A stretch of 64,000 bases of DNA, taken from positions 2,911,544-2,975,543 of the forward strand of contig NC_045151.1 of assembly GCF_008831285.2 (NCBI RefSeq), written 5' to 3'. Source of the DNA: Nymphaea colorata. Its lineage: Eukaryota; Streptophyta; Magnoliopsida; Nymphaeales; Nymphaeaceae. The position numbers were made by a program, and so were the translations under genes. Of this stretch, positions 1 to 10,859 are shown piece after piece (position 1 is the first letter of the stretch; the number at the start of each line of letters is the position of its first letter). The notes beneath the pieces are model-generated. The model saw nothing but the letters and a program-made list of their open reading frames with translations, was not told where the DNA came from and ran no database searches.

Positions 1-299
1 ATAAAGAATACATAGTACGTAGCCTTGCATGAACATGGAACACAATGTTTAAAATGACTTTGAACTACCACCTTTGGCATGATAGTTGTACTAAAAGTTA
101 TTCTAACCGATAAGAAATTGGACACTATATCAGACATTGGGCAGTAGATCAGACAGAAATTGAACGACCGATGGCTTCAAAAATGCCGGGATGTCTACTT
201 TCGCACTATCGTGCGGAGGCTATGGTGGCTGAGGAATAGTATCGCTCATGACGCTTTGCTTATTAAGCGAGTGTCGGCTGTGAAGGGCATGGTACGGAA
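1..299 (+). pseudogene. Coding-like relic, possibly the 3' part of a LINE RNase-H-type ORF, interrupted by Copia-1
   Basis: A short reading frame starts at 160 and is still open at 299, where the Copia-1 left LTR begins. Its Trp- and Arg-rich motif (LWWLRNSIAHD) resembles the linker seen near the end of plant LINE reverse-transcriptase proteins. If the LTR element and one target repeat are removed, the frame stays open for about 18 more codons on the far side (6198 onward). The insertion therefore probably broke one older ORF. The family call rests on a short motif and is weak. Nothing recognisable lies in 1-159. Confidence 0.35.
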
Positions 300-778
300 T
301 GTAAGATCATTTGGTGGGCCGACATATGTCTATGAGGAATTTCAGACATTATGGTTGTCTTAACGTAAATATCCGCTTAAGTGATTGCATTTTGGGATAT
401 TACGTCATTTTAGATGGTATGGGGTAATTTTGAAATGTATAGATACCAGTACGCAATTACGGACTCTTTGATGGGCGGAATTCGTAATTGTCCTCATTAT
501 AAAATGGTAGTGGTCCCTAGGGTCGTGCAATGGTTGCCTGAAACATTGGTTTCTAGGGTTTTCCTCTTCCCCATCTGAGAGAGACCTCAAGCGCGCCGCA
601 AAGACCCTGGAAGATCCTACCGCGATCTACCGTCCAGTTCTTCAGATGGATTCAGGTACGCTTCCTCTTTAAGTTTAAGGTTTTGTTTAATTTAATGATT
701 TAGCATGAGCATGATCCTGTTTTGTTTAGGGCATATACATTTGGTTTTGTGTATGCATGGGAAGGAGAAATCCCAACA
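300..778 (+). repeat. Copia-1 left LTR
   Basis: 479 bp, TG...CA ends, matched by 5720-6197 in the same orientation. It contains a TATA box (498-504) and, downstream of it, the short upstream reading frame and splice donor discussed under the leader intron. Confidence 0.93.
498..504 (+). promoter_or_regulatory. Copia-1 LTR TATA box
   Basis: TATAAAA lies in the left LTR and is repeated unchanged at the matching place of the right LTR. By analogy with other plant LTR promoters, transcription would start about 30 bp downstream, near 530, placing the ATG at 646 in the transcribed leader. Confidence 0.6.
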
Positions 779-780
779 AT

Positions 781-794
781 TGGTATCAGAGCCC
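781..794 (+). other. Copia-1 primer-binding site
   Basis: TGGTATCAGAGCCC, complementary to the 3' end of initiator tRNA-Met, begins two bases after the left LTR. This is the usual primer site of plant copia elements. Confidence 0.9.
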
Positions 795-939
795 ATGTTC
801 TTCATTAAATCGTTGAATTTTTTGATGATTTTTGGTGCGTTCTTCCCTTCCCATTTCGGTTTTCCCCTTTTCTTCGATTCTCTCCGATGTTCTACATCGA
901 AGGATGGAGAGGTTCATGCCTGCTTCCCTGCAACACAAA

Positions 940-1540
940 ATTTGGGGGCGTCGGCGAGTTACTGAAGCCATCGGGCTTCCATTGCAGCCCCAAAATCAAG
1001 CAGAGGAAAGAGGGGCGGTGGCCGGCAGAATAGTCGACGCCCACCGACCTTGACCGGAGGCCGTCGGGCTTCCGTGGAAGGCGTTGGACATTGCAGAAAG
1101 GGGAAACAGGGAGGTGCAAGAGGGGCGACGGTTTCCGGCCGTCTTGGCAGGCGACGGCCGAACACCGCCGCCCTTGCGCGACCCGCCGGCGGCTATCCAC
1201 GACGTTGGGTGGCCTGCCGGCGGCTTCTTCGTCGCTGTTTCAGCCGCCCGACCATCAAAAAAAAAAAAAAAGGGTAAATCTGAAAACGGGTCAAATACCA
1301 GTTGTTTCTGCTGGTTTCCGGCTGGCGTCGGCCCGCCATCGCGGCGGGCGACCGCCAACAGCTCTGGCAGCACCCGCCGGCGCCCACCCAAGGCCCCCGG
1401 AGGTCTGCCGGAGGTGAATCTGCCGTTCACTGCCGTTCGACGTCAGGAAGGCGAACGGCGGTTTCGGTCGAGTGGAGACGACGCTCGGGCGGTCGAGCTG
1501 GGTTGGACCGGGTCGGTCTTAACAGACCCGATCCGGATCC
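940..1540 (+). other. GC-rich leader segment of Copia-1
   Basis: About 600 bp of markedly GC-rich sequence in an otherwise AT-rich element, broken by a 13-base A-run near 1260. Several overlapping open frames on both strands are what high GC produces by chance; none shows a known domain. It sits inside the predicted leader intron. It may be captured host sequence, but I recognise nothing in it. Confidence 0.5.
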
Positions 1541-1557
1541 ATAAGTTTTTAAAAAAA

Positions 1558-2085
1558 AAAAACCTCGAACCGGTTCATTCGGTTTCAGATCGATTCAATC
1601 TGATTCAGAACCGATTCGGTCCGATTCAGACCGTTTCGGACCTTTTGGGGACCGATTCAGATCTTTTCTAGACCGGTTCAGTTGTTTTTGAGACCGGTTC
1701 GGACCTTTAAAACCCGATTCAGACCATTTTGGGACCGGTTCATTCAATTTTAGAACCGATTCAGATACTTTTCAGAACGGTTCAGTTGTTTTCAGACCGG
1801 TTCAGTTGATTTTCAGACCGATTCAGGGCATTTCAGACCGGTTCATTCAGTTTTGGAACCGATTTAAGTCATTTTCAAACCGGTTCAGTGGGATTCGAAA
1901 CCGATACAGTCTATTTTTGACCGGTTCGTCTAATTTTTAGACTGGTTCAGCCCTATTTAGGGGCATGTGGGTGTTCTAGTTGCGGTTTAAGAACGATAAG
2001 GGTCACTTTAAGGCCGATTCAGTGGTTCTTGACCCTCTTAAGCACTATTATGGTACCGGTTCATAATATTTTGGACTTTTTTGGG
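1558..2085 (+). repeat. Degenerate array of ACCGGTTCA / ACCGATTCA motifs in the Copia-1 leader
   Basis: About twenty copies of a motif close to GACCGGTTCAGT or GACCGATTCAGA, separated by T-rich spacers and repeating about every 22-30 bp. The copies have diverged, which shows an old tandem array. ACCGGT is palindromic, so the core reads alike on both strands. Confidence 0.8.
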
Positions 2086-2680
2086 CCTGTTTCATTAACC
2101 ATTTGTTTTTGGGTTTAATGTAGGGAAAGTTTTATATGTAATTTTAATTCATGTATCATGTTTTGCATGTTATTAATTTGTGGGTGTACTTAGATGAATG
2201 TTTGGAATATGAATTTGAACTTTGGCCATGTCTATTGTTTGAAATGAGTACGTTTGTACTTTATGTTGCCAAAGTGACCTTTGTTGTACGAATTTGCTTG
2301 TTTTGAATATTAGATGATAATATACTTGATCCATGCGGGTAATAATCAACCCAAAGGAGGATTATTGCTTGGTCAGGTTTAAGTATACAGGGCAATGAAT
2401 ATGTGATAATTTTTCAGGTTTCCATGTGAATAGCGAGTCAATCCAAAGATAGGCTTGTTGTTTGATAGTGTTAATTATCTATATTCATTGTTGACCAAGA
2501 ATACCACTTGCAGTTAGTATTTCAATCCAAAGATTGGATATTAACGTTGCACCGGTACCTTGTGATGGAATTTAAGCCATTGTATTTAAATTCATTTATA
2601 TTTGTTATTTCATTTTTGTACATGTTTTGATTGTGAGCATGTTTGGTATTTTTGTTTTTTGTACAGTGAGTTCTGCTTCC

Positions 2681-3679
2681 ATGATATCTGCAAATTTGAG
2701 TACTGTTCCTGAGTTAAATGGTTTGAATTTTAAGGACTGGAAAGAAACTGTTATGATTGTTCTGGGTTGTATGGATCTAGACCTTGCATTTAGGGAGTTG
2801 TGCCCACCTCATCCAACAGATCAAAGTTTTCATGAGGATAAGCGGTACTTTGAACGGTGGGAACGCTCAAACCGCATGTGTCTAATGATCATGAAGAGAT
2901 CAATCCCAGAAAATTTTCGGGACTCTATTACTGAAAAGGCTAGTGCCAAGGCGTTCCTTGAAGAGATTTAAAAATGTTTTGCTAAAAATGAAAAGGCTGA
3001 AACAAGCACTCTTTTGAGTAAACTTGTGACGCTGAGGTATAAAGGCAAGGGGAACATATGGGAGCACATTATGGAAATGTCTCATCTTGTTTCAAAATTA
3101 CAGTCACTAGGTCTGAGGTTACCTGAAGACTTTATAGTGCATAAGGTTCTTCTTTCTGTTCCACCACAGTTTGGATAATTTGAAGTTAGTTATAACTGTC
3201 AGAAGGAGAAATAGACTCTTAATGAGCTCATTTCGCACTGTGTGGAAGAAGAGGAGAGATTGAAGCATGATAGGATAGAAAGTGCTCACTTGGCTACTAC
3301 GCCTAAAAATAAGAAAAGGAAGGCTATTAAGGAAGTTGCAGTTGATCATGCATCCATGAAGAAACAAAAGAAGCATAAGGAAGGCAAATCAAGCTGCTTC
3401 TTTTGCAATGATGAAGGTCATATGAAGAAGGATTGTACTAAATATCACGCATGTCATTAAAAAAAAGGAACGATTCTTACTTTGGTTTGTCCTGAGGTTA
3501 ATTTAATTTCAGTACCAAGGCACTTATGGGTAGATTCGGTTGCTACTACTCACTTAAGTGTTTCTGTGCAGGGCTGTCTAAATTGTCGGACGCCAATTGA
3601 TGCTGAAAGATTCATCTATGAGGGCGATGACATGAAAGCGAAGATTGAAGTCATAGCAGATTTTTTGAGTTATTGTTAA
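2681..3679 (+). pseudogene. Copia-1 gag and protease region, broken
   Basis: One reading frame runs from the ATG at 2681 through gag, a CCHC zinc knuckle (CFFCNDEGHMKKDC, about 3397-3438) and the start of the protease (LWVDS..T, about 3524). It is interrupted by in-frame stops at 2969, about 3176, about 3211 and 3458. The N-terminal part (LNGLNFKDWKE) matches the copia gag pattern in which a Trp-containing motif opens the domain. The usual protease DSGA is changed to DSVA. Gag would form the particle and bind RNA, and protease would cut the polyprotein; neither can be made intact. Confidence 0.85.
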
Positions 3680-5325
3680 AGACTGGTTGTTATTTGAATT
3701 TGATAGAAACTTATGTAATACCGCCTTTTAGACGGAATTTGGTTGTTATTTCCTTACTGAACAAATTTGGTTATTATTGTTCATTTGGAAGAAATAAATT
3801 TAAGTTGTTTCTGTACTCAAATTTCATTGCCACCAGTTCTTTGTCTAGTAGCGATAACCTTTATTTGTTTGATACAGTTGCTTCATATAATGAAACCTTG
3901 CATGTTACATTTAGTGGTACTAAAAGAAAATTAGCCAAAGAGAATTCAGCTATGTTATGGCATTGGCGCTTAGGACATATCTTTGAAAAGAGAATATAAA
4001 GGCTTATGTCAAAAGGATTCTTAAGTCCCTTGATTTTGCAGACTTTAATGTTTGCATTGAATGCATAAAGGGAAAATGAGCAAACATTATGGGTTATAAG
4101 TTTTATAATCCATCCAGTAAGTCTTTCTTTGAAAAGGAAAATGCCCATTTCTTTGAGGATATTGAGTTTGAGGAGGTGATCAAGTTAGAAGCATTACCTT
4201 TGAAGAGGGACCTGAGTCCACTCTATTCAGAAGAAGGCAATGATGTCGATCTCTGTACTGAATAACAAACTCAACAACCTCAAGAAAATTAAGTAGAGGT
4301 GTCACTAAGGAAATCCATATATGGACTAAAGCAAGTTTTCCAGTCATTACAAACTTCATCAAGTTATAGTTTCATTTGGTTTCGAAACTAATATGGTTGA
4401 TGAATGAGTATACCAAAACTTTAGTGGGGCAAATTTATCTTTCTGGTTTTATATGTCGATGATATATTCTTGGCAAGTAATGATGTGAGCATATTGCATG
4501 AAACTAAGATTTTTTGTCAACAAAGTTTCACATGAAGGATCTTGGTTGTGCATCTTTTGTATTGGGGATCCAAATATTTCGAGATCGTTCTCGGGGTATT
4601 CTTGGATTATCATAAAAGGCCTACATTGATAAGGTGCTTCAGCGATATGACATGAATGATTGTAAACCATGAAAGACTCCAGTTGTTAAAGGAGACAAGT
4701 TTAGTCTCAAACAGTGCCCTAAAAGTAAAATTAAATCTAAAAAAATGAAAAGGATTCCCTATTTGTCTGTTGTGGGAAGCCTTATGTATGTTCAGGTTTT
4801 TACTCGTTTGGATATTGCATTTATCATTGAAATGTTAAGCAGATACTTAAGTGATCCTGGTATGGATCATTGGGAAGCAGCCAAAAGGGTATTGAGGTAC
4901 TTACAAAAAAGAAAAGGTTTTATGCTCACATACATGAAGTCAGACCAGTGGGAGATCATTGGGTATTCAGATTCTGACTTTGCTGGGTGCCAAGATAATG
5001 GCATTCAATCAGGTTTTGTGATTGCAGAATTTTGTCACGAGGCTGTGCATTATGTATGGTATAGAAAGACCACTAAGGTTGTTGTGTGACAATAATTCAG
5101 CAGTCATGTACTCTTATAACAGCCACAGTTTGTCAAAGTCGAAGCACATCGACATTAAGTTTTTGGGCTTTTAAAGAGGGGATACAGAATGGTGAGGTGT
5201 CTTTAGAGCATATTGGGACAAACTCTATGATTGCAGATCCGCTTACCAAGGTTTTAACACATAAGGTCTTTCACGAACATGCTGTTCATATGGGGGTGTT
5301 ATCCTTGGATGATGTGCTGGTTTAG
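3673..5325 (+). pseudogene. Copia-1 pol remnant: pre-integrase, RT tail and RNase H
   Basis: The gag-pre-integrase motif (LWHWRLGH, about 3955) is followed directly by scrambled sequence. The catalytic core of integrase and the front of reverse transcriptase are absent. The RT active-site motif YVDD survives near 4453. The frame from about 4619 to 5089 carries the RT tail and RNase H start (YLSVVGSLMY, then YSDSDFAG at about 4966). The end (IADPLTK, about 5231) lies in another frame up to 5325. Frameshifts and stops separate all pieces. An internal deletion near 4000-4440 best explains the missing part. Confidence 0.85.
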
Positions 5326-5710
5326 TGGGAGTTTGTATTTTGTTTGCTCTAATGTATGGACACATATTCAGTTTTCTAGAGAATAAAGTTTAAAGTTCTT
5401 TGGTTCCATTCTGTGTTTAGGTTTTGATCTCCATAAGGTTTTAAAGTTGGACCAGTTGAGAATAGACATGTTGTAATCACATTACATGTAATTTTCATGC
5501 TATACATTCATATCAGATCTATGTCATTGATTGTATTAACATTTGTGATCATTGAAGGTTTAGCTAATTTTATTACAGCGAAAGCCGTTTTGGTTCTGTG
5601 TTGATATGGTCATGGACGAGATTGGCGAAAATGACGTTTAATAAGATAACAATTATGAGCTCCTAAGGTTTTGTATAATGTCTGAATGTATAAAGACATA
5701 TTTGGCCCAA

Positions 5711-5719
5711 GTGGGAGAT
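5711..5719 (+). other. Copia-1 polypurine tract
   Basis: GTGGGAGAT directly precedes the right LTR. It is the usual copia-type primer for plus-strand DNA. Confidence 0.8.
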
Positions 5720-6197
5720 TGTAAGATCATTTGGTGGGCCGACATATGTCTATGAGGAATTTCACACATTATGGCTGTCTTAACGTAAATATCCGCTTAA
5801 GTAATTGCATTTTGGGATATTACGTCATTTTAGATGAATGAGGTAATTTTGAAATGTATAGATACCAGTACGCAATTACGGACTCTTTGATGGGCGGAAT
5901 TCGTAATTGTCCTCATTATAAAATGGTAGTGGTCCCTGGAGTCGTGCAATGGTTGCCTGAAACATTGGTTTCTAGGGTTTTCCTCTTCTTCATCTGAGAG
6001 AGACCTCAAGCACGCCGCAAAGACCCTGGAAGATCCTACCGCGATCTACCGTCCAGTTCTTCAGATGGATTCAGGTACGCTTCCGCTTTAAGTTTAAGGT
6101 TTTGTTTAATTCAATGGTTTAGCATGAGCATGATCCTATTTTGTTTAGGGCATATACATTTGGTTTTGTGTATGCATGGGAATGAAAAATCCTAACA
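5720..6197 (+). repeat. Copia-1 right LTR
   Basis: 478 bp, same orientation as 300-778 and about 96 percent identical by eye, including the TATA box and splice donor. Confidence 0.93.
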
Positions 6198-6540
6198 CGG
6201 AGTGCATGCGTCGAGGTTAAGTCTGAGGAAGATCGTAACTTGCTTTTTGTCTGCTAAGCTCAGGACTTGTGTACCGTGTTATTGATGCGATGGATAGGAA
6301 TGAAAATATTGCGCAGATTCTGAGGGTGGCCGATGAAGACGGTAGTTTTGTGGCTGCTGTCTCGATGGTGGATGGCAGCGATGTGCCACTGTTGGAGAGA
6401 GCTGAAGTTGGGGATAGAAGAGATGACGCTTCTTAACAGATTAGGATATACTGTGTTGTGTCGCATATCCTGTTCGTGATGCTGTTCATCCATATAGTTG
6501 TTGTTTTGGGGAATTCTGTTCCAGGTTTTTGATGCTCAGC
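6198..6540 (+). other. Continuation of the ORF relic broken by Copia-1; possible LINE 3' tail
   Basis: Starts with the right-hand target repeat CGGAG. The frame of the left relic would continue for about 18 codons. A second open stretch runs at about 6272-6435. The final part (T-rich, ending in ATGTAAATAAA) looks like a LINE 3' end. No domain is certain. Confidence 0.3.
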
Positions 6541-6849
6541 ATCCCGATTTTATGATGTAAATAAATGCCTTTGGAATGAAAAGGCGGGAGCTATCTCCCA
6601 GCAACCTTGATTGGAAATGAAAACAGAAAACATGCAAAATGAAAGAAAGGAACAAAATGCCCATATGATATAAAGCATTTAACTTACCAATTCTGATGGC
6701 AACTGCATATCACATATCATATTCTTCAAGTTATACAAGGGAGACCAACGAAGAGGGTTTCTGGTTTCCTTATAGGGGAAGAATGTTGAAACGCAGATAA
6801 CCGTAAACAGAAGCAGTTATCGCCCAAAATACGAGATTGCAAATGGACA

Positions 6850-7510
6850 GAAACGAGAACGAATTCAACGACCCTCGTGCAAGTATTTCCCTTACTCATC
6901 AGCAAACAGAGGATTCCCAGGGTTCGCCTTTGGCATTTCCTTATAATACTCTCCCATCCTACTTCGATCGGCTCCTCCACCACTGGACGATCCGCTTCCT
7001 TCGCCTCTTCCTCCATCTCCCCCGCCGGTCTCCCTTCCTTTCCCACTACCTCCACCACCATAGTCCAATTCTTCTGTCGATGCCCTCTCCGTCACCCCCT
7101 GAGAGAGGTTCCAGATTCGCCTCCCCATCATCAGCGCCGTCTCTATCCCTCTCGTCTAAAATCGTCACACTCTTCTCACAACCCTACCTGTGAGGCCTGC
7201 TAGGATCCACCTGCTTGAAGTCGCACTTGACACAAAAAAGGAAGCGACCACCGAGGGAGATAGACATCGGCTTCAGAACTGGTAATGTTTTGCTTGGATG
7301 GAGGGAAATGGAAAGAAAGGAAGGGGTGAAAATACCAGGACGGATCTCTTTCATGGCTGGAAAAATCTCTGACAGAGAGAGGAAAAGAAAAGCTCTACTT
7401 GGCGGTCTAGAGGGAGGGAGAGAGAACTCACCCACAAAAGAAATGTCCTTCAGAGAAGTCAGGGCCGAGAGAGAGATCGAGAGAGGACGCAAACTCCGCA
7501 TCATCATCAA
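6850..7510 (-). pseudogene. TPR-like gene fragment (copy A), broken
   Basis: On the minus strand, an acidic, Gly-rich stretch leads into EYYKEMPKANPGNPLFADE. This matches the start of the TPR region of a plant tetratricopeptide-like family whose pattern is a Gly-rich linker, then a Tyr-Tyr and ANPGN motif, then a Tyr-Gly-Lys segment. A TAA stop follows directly, and the expected continuation (GKYLHE) lies just behind it. The same stop is in copy B, so the gene was dead before the duplication. An upstream frame (7510-7184, start MMMMRSL) may be more of the N-terminus but is not recognised. TPR repeats normally mediate protein binding. Confidence 0.4.
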
Positions 7511-8073
7511 AAGTGATTTTTAGAAACCACATTTTCTGAAATCCTTCGATATAAGATCCGAAAATTTAAAATCAGCATGGGATGTTAGATCCGGTCCCCG
7601 GAGCTATCAAAGGAGGGAACCTTGGGGGTCCTCTTCCTAAGAGGCGTTTGACTGCCACGAAAAAAGTCCATTGAGGTCTTCCTTCCAGATTTTTCTGAAT
7701 TTTTCTCCACAAGTTTGAAACGCGGATAAAACTTTCCTGTCATTCAGTCGCGTTTGGGAAACAATCCCTGGAAAAGTCGGTCCTAGAGGGTTCGACTTTT
7801 CTCCGAGGATTTTTGTCGGCCACAAGCATCGTCTTCGTGGGTGTTGTTGCTGCTCGACGCTTCGCTTCGTCTGCATTCATCTTCTCCAGTAACTCTCTCT
7901 CTCTCTCTCTCTGGTGTTGTTTGACCATCGGCAGGCCGATGCAAACCACTTATGTCAGTTTCTTAATCTCTCTCTTTTTCTCTAGCTCCTCGGCTCCCCT
8001 GTCACTTTCTAGGTGCTCAAAAAAACGAAAACTCTACTTCTTCAAAAAAAATGAATTTGAGAACACCAACCGA
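7235..8073. other. Copy-A sequence missing from copy B
   Basis: This stretch is present in copy A only. In copy B its place is taken by Copia-2. It holds the upstream part of the TPR-like relic, low-complexity CT tracts and a sequence with GCGTTTG ends (about 7645-7760) that may be a small MITE. No gene was recognised. Confidence 0.6.
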
Positions 8074-8632
8074 GGGGCAGGTTTGATTGCTTTTCCTCAT
8101 TGAGCTTCTTGGAGTGATGATTCGATTCCATGCTTTTGCTTCTGTCATTCTGTGCGTTCCTTTCATTGCTTGGAGAAGTGCATGCGCAACATAGGTCTCA
8201 AGCTCAGAGGCTCTTGAAGCCCATAAGTTGAGCATCGTCAACGCCTCTGCGTCCCCTGTGCAAAGGCTACGTCTAAACCTCATCATCTCTGTGCAAAGAA
8301 GCCACCGGAGCCCTAGTTGCCCAAAAGGGGCTTCTGAACCCCCTTTGGCAGCGTGTGCCAAAGGGGATTCTGGCCATTCCTTTGATGATTCTTTTATCGT
8401 CGCCAAAGCATGCCTTCCGTTTTTTCTTGTGTGTCTTTGTCTTCTTCACATGTTGTTTATCAAGTGCTCTGGTTCGTTGTTGCTTCATGTGAACTCTACA
8501 TTTGTTTCTGCGTCATGCATAACGTGCTGCTCGTAGCCTCGTAATTTAGTTATTTTTCCTCATTAAGGCTTACATGATAGGTTTTTCTCACTTGACATGC
8601 TTGAATTCTCAAACATCAACGGAACGATTGCG
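8074..8632. other. Noncoding or unrecognised block, copy A
   Basis: Homologous to 44091-44527 in copy B. Open frames on both strands (for example 8406-8017 minus) do not keep their frame in copy B, so I do not call a gene. About 105 bp at the right end (8526-8632) were lost in copy B where hAT-2 inserted. Confidence 0.5.
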
Positions 8633-8639
8633 CAGCAAG

Positions 8640-9170
8640 TTCAACATGATAGTTGCTTGAAAACGATCACACTGCATAAACGCAGGGCCCTCTCTACAGC
8701 CATCTTCTGAACTTCCTGCGGTGGAGTTTCAATCACAGTGGCACCATATCTTTTGAACAAATTTGGACCGATCAAAGAAACTACCTTCTGCGTAAGGTAA
8801 ATCCTTTCTTTTTGGCCAAACATGTTTGACAGACTCAGATCCACTCATGAAAATCTAACTATCAATGTATGTGTTACGATCTTGCAGTCCAAAAGTTAGA
8901 TCATTCTCTTGTGGATTGAGGATGAGTCGTAGCATATGTTATTTTCCTTCTTTAACTGGCTTTGAGTGGTTGTCCAATGAGTGTCAGTACTTGAGGCTTA
9001 GCATCATTTGTTGATAGAACACAGAACTCGTGTTGTTCATCTGCTGGGAGTTTGAGCATTTCCTTTTGATGTTGGAAAAGGTCACAACACAGATCACCAT
9101 TTCCTGGTTTTGTCTTATCCTCTTCAGTATATGTGTTCAAATTAGACTTCTTCACCGAGTATTGAAGACC
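8640..9170 (-). pseudogene. Unrecognised exon-like ORFs, copy A
   Basis: Two minus-strand frames look protein-like. One is 9155-8952, a hydrophilic stretch with DLFQHQKEMLKLPADEQHEF. The other is 8844-8641, with LTQKVVSLIGPNLFKRYG. In copy B most of the first stretch survives, but its flanks and the second frame carry stops. I do not recognise the family. They could be exons of a decayed host gene; similarity between copies is no higher than in nearby noncoding DNA, so selection is not shown. Confidence 0.3.
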
Positions 9171-10819
9171 AAGAAAGGGAAATGTTGTGTCTTAAGCTCA
9201 TTACAGTTGACATTATATGTAAATCTGGTTCTTGCACTTCTAGGTGATCTAATCTTGTCGAAATTTTCTAGCTTCTTTATGTTGTAGCATATTCTGTTGT
9301 GAACTGTTATTAAAGCAGCTATTTGTGGTTGTTAAACATGAAGTAGCATGTCTGAATGCCCATTATTAGCTTTTATCAGTAACAGCTTATTTTCCAAATG
9401 TAGACCTTTCCACTGTTAATATATAACAGGATTTTGCAGTTATAACGATCACCACACATGACAAGATTCCTTCATGGTTGGAATTTCAAATTTGTGATGA
9501 CTTGTTTATAGTGATGATATAGAGTTGATTGACCATTGATTGTCATGGAAGAAACTAAAAGTTTAATTCTCCAATGATCTAATATCATTTTTATGTTATT
9601 CATTTTCTAATTGTAGGAATATGCGCTGAACCTGTTTCTGCAATGTGACAAATGTACATGGTAAGCATTGATAATTTGATAGAGTTCTGTTTCCTTCTTT
9701 TCCATGCTGCTACCTGTGGACCGCCGGTGGTTTGCCAAAACAAGCACTTAGGGACCAGTTCGGACCTGGATGGTTGTGGATGCAGCGCAATTAACTTTTC
9801 TTACTATGGAGGTCTTTGATTGATTAAAGCTATATAATAAGTTATATGGTTAATTTGGATATGTTAACCTAAGTCACGGATACGTGTGATCTGCCCAAGT
9901 ACTCATGTCATTTTTCTTTTTTTATTTCTCTTCCACCTAGATTCTATATTTTCCTCTCAATTTTCAGAATTTTTATGGTTATTATATATATAATTTATAT
10001 ATTTACATATAGAGTCTGCGATACCTGTGTACCCAGATTTTTTTAAAATTGTGGTACACGTACCTGTTTCATTGTACCGGTAGCCAAACCTATACCCATA
10101 CACATGTGACTTAAGTATTAATGTTACTTGACATAGGAATGAGTGGCAAAAAGTTCTACATTTTCTACGGTAAAGGATCCATGGAATTTTTGGGTGGGCA
10201 TCAAGCACCCTTGTAAGTCTGTATTATATCGGTTCTTGTTCTTATTTTTACAAGTTCTGATTTCTGTCAAGGGATCGTGACTTCATCGTTGGCGTTTGGG
10301 GTCCTCTTTCAAACTCTATCACTTTAGTTGTTCCCAAACCAAATATATCCACATCATGGATTTGGATCCAAATCACGAGTTTGGACCAAAACCATTTGGA
10401 TAATCTGGATCATCAATTGAATCCAAAAAATGGATCTAGTGCTATAATTTGGATCTAGGAAACTGATGAGATTTGGATTGAATACATACAAGATCTAGAT
10501 CTAGAACCAAACTATCCAAATATGAGAATCCAGATACAAATTTGGATTCAAAAGATGATCAAATATCCAATGATAATTCTATATGGATTAATTTCATGCT
10601 ACGGATAAAGCAAGATCTAGAGCCAGGCATAACGTGGGTATGATACAAAATCTTGTGTAGGTACATACATGAAATCATAACAAGGACGAGAGGGTTAATG
10701 AGACATTCAATGCTCAAACCCGAACCAACAATATTAGATTTGTGTTAGCTATGCACACACTCGATGGTGCCTGCCTTTTAAAAATTTAGAGAAAGCAAGA
10801 AAATGCGGGAGGGAGACGT

Positions 10820-10821
<2 letters not shown>

Positions 10822-10856
<35 letters not shown>
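10822..10856 (+). repeat. (GA)n microsatellite
   Basis: About 17 GA units. The copy-B counterpart near 49273 is interrupted and shorter. Confidence 0.9.

Positions 10857-10859
<3 letters not shown>

Larger units (their letters stand above)
656..2666 (+). other. Predicted 2-kb leader intron of Copia-1, from inside the LTR to just before gag
   Basis: An ATG at 646 is followed after ten exonic bases by a strong donor (CAG|GTACGC, cut after 655). A strong acceptor (a T-rich tract then TACAG, cut after 2666) lies 14 bp before the gag start at 2681. Joining 655 to 2667 keeps the ATG at 646 in frame with gag. The donor is also intact in the right LTR. The intron would remove the primer site at 781, so the spliced RNA could be translated but not reverse transcribed. 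The splice signals are seen directly; the splicing itself is inferred. Confidence 0.55.
300..6197 (+). mobile_element. Copia-1: Ty1/copia-type LTR retrotransposon, decayed
   Basis: A 5.9-kb element with two nearly identical LTRs (300-778 and 5720-6197, about 20 differences in 479 bp). It has a tRNA-Met-type primer site just inside the left LTR and a purine-rich tract just before the right LTR. Both LTRs begin TGTAAGAT and end with ACA. The flanks read CGGAA on the left and CGGAG on the right, which fits a 5-bp target duplication with one mutated base. The domain order gag, zinc knuckle, protease, pre-integrase, RT remnant, RNase H is that of Ty1/copia. Most of integrase and the front of RT are missing, and the remaining ORFs carry stops, so it cannot move on its own. 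Confidence 0.93.

Noticed and set aside
1084-1671. 195-codon open frame in the Copia-1 leader
   Set aside because: It spans a GC-rich segment, a poly-A run and the start of the ACCGGTTC array, overlaps other open frames on both strands, and shows no domain.
8017-8406. 129-codon minus-strand frame in copy A
   Set aside because: It is not kept in copy B and ends in sequence missing there; no motif was recognised.
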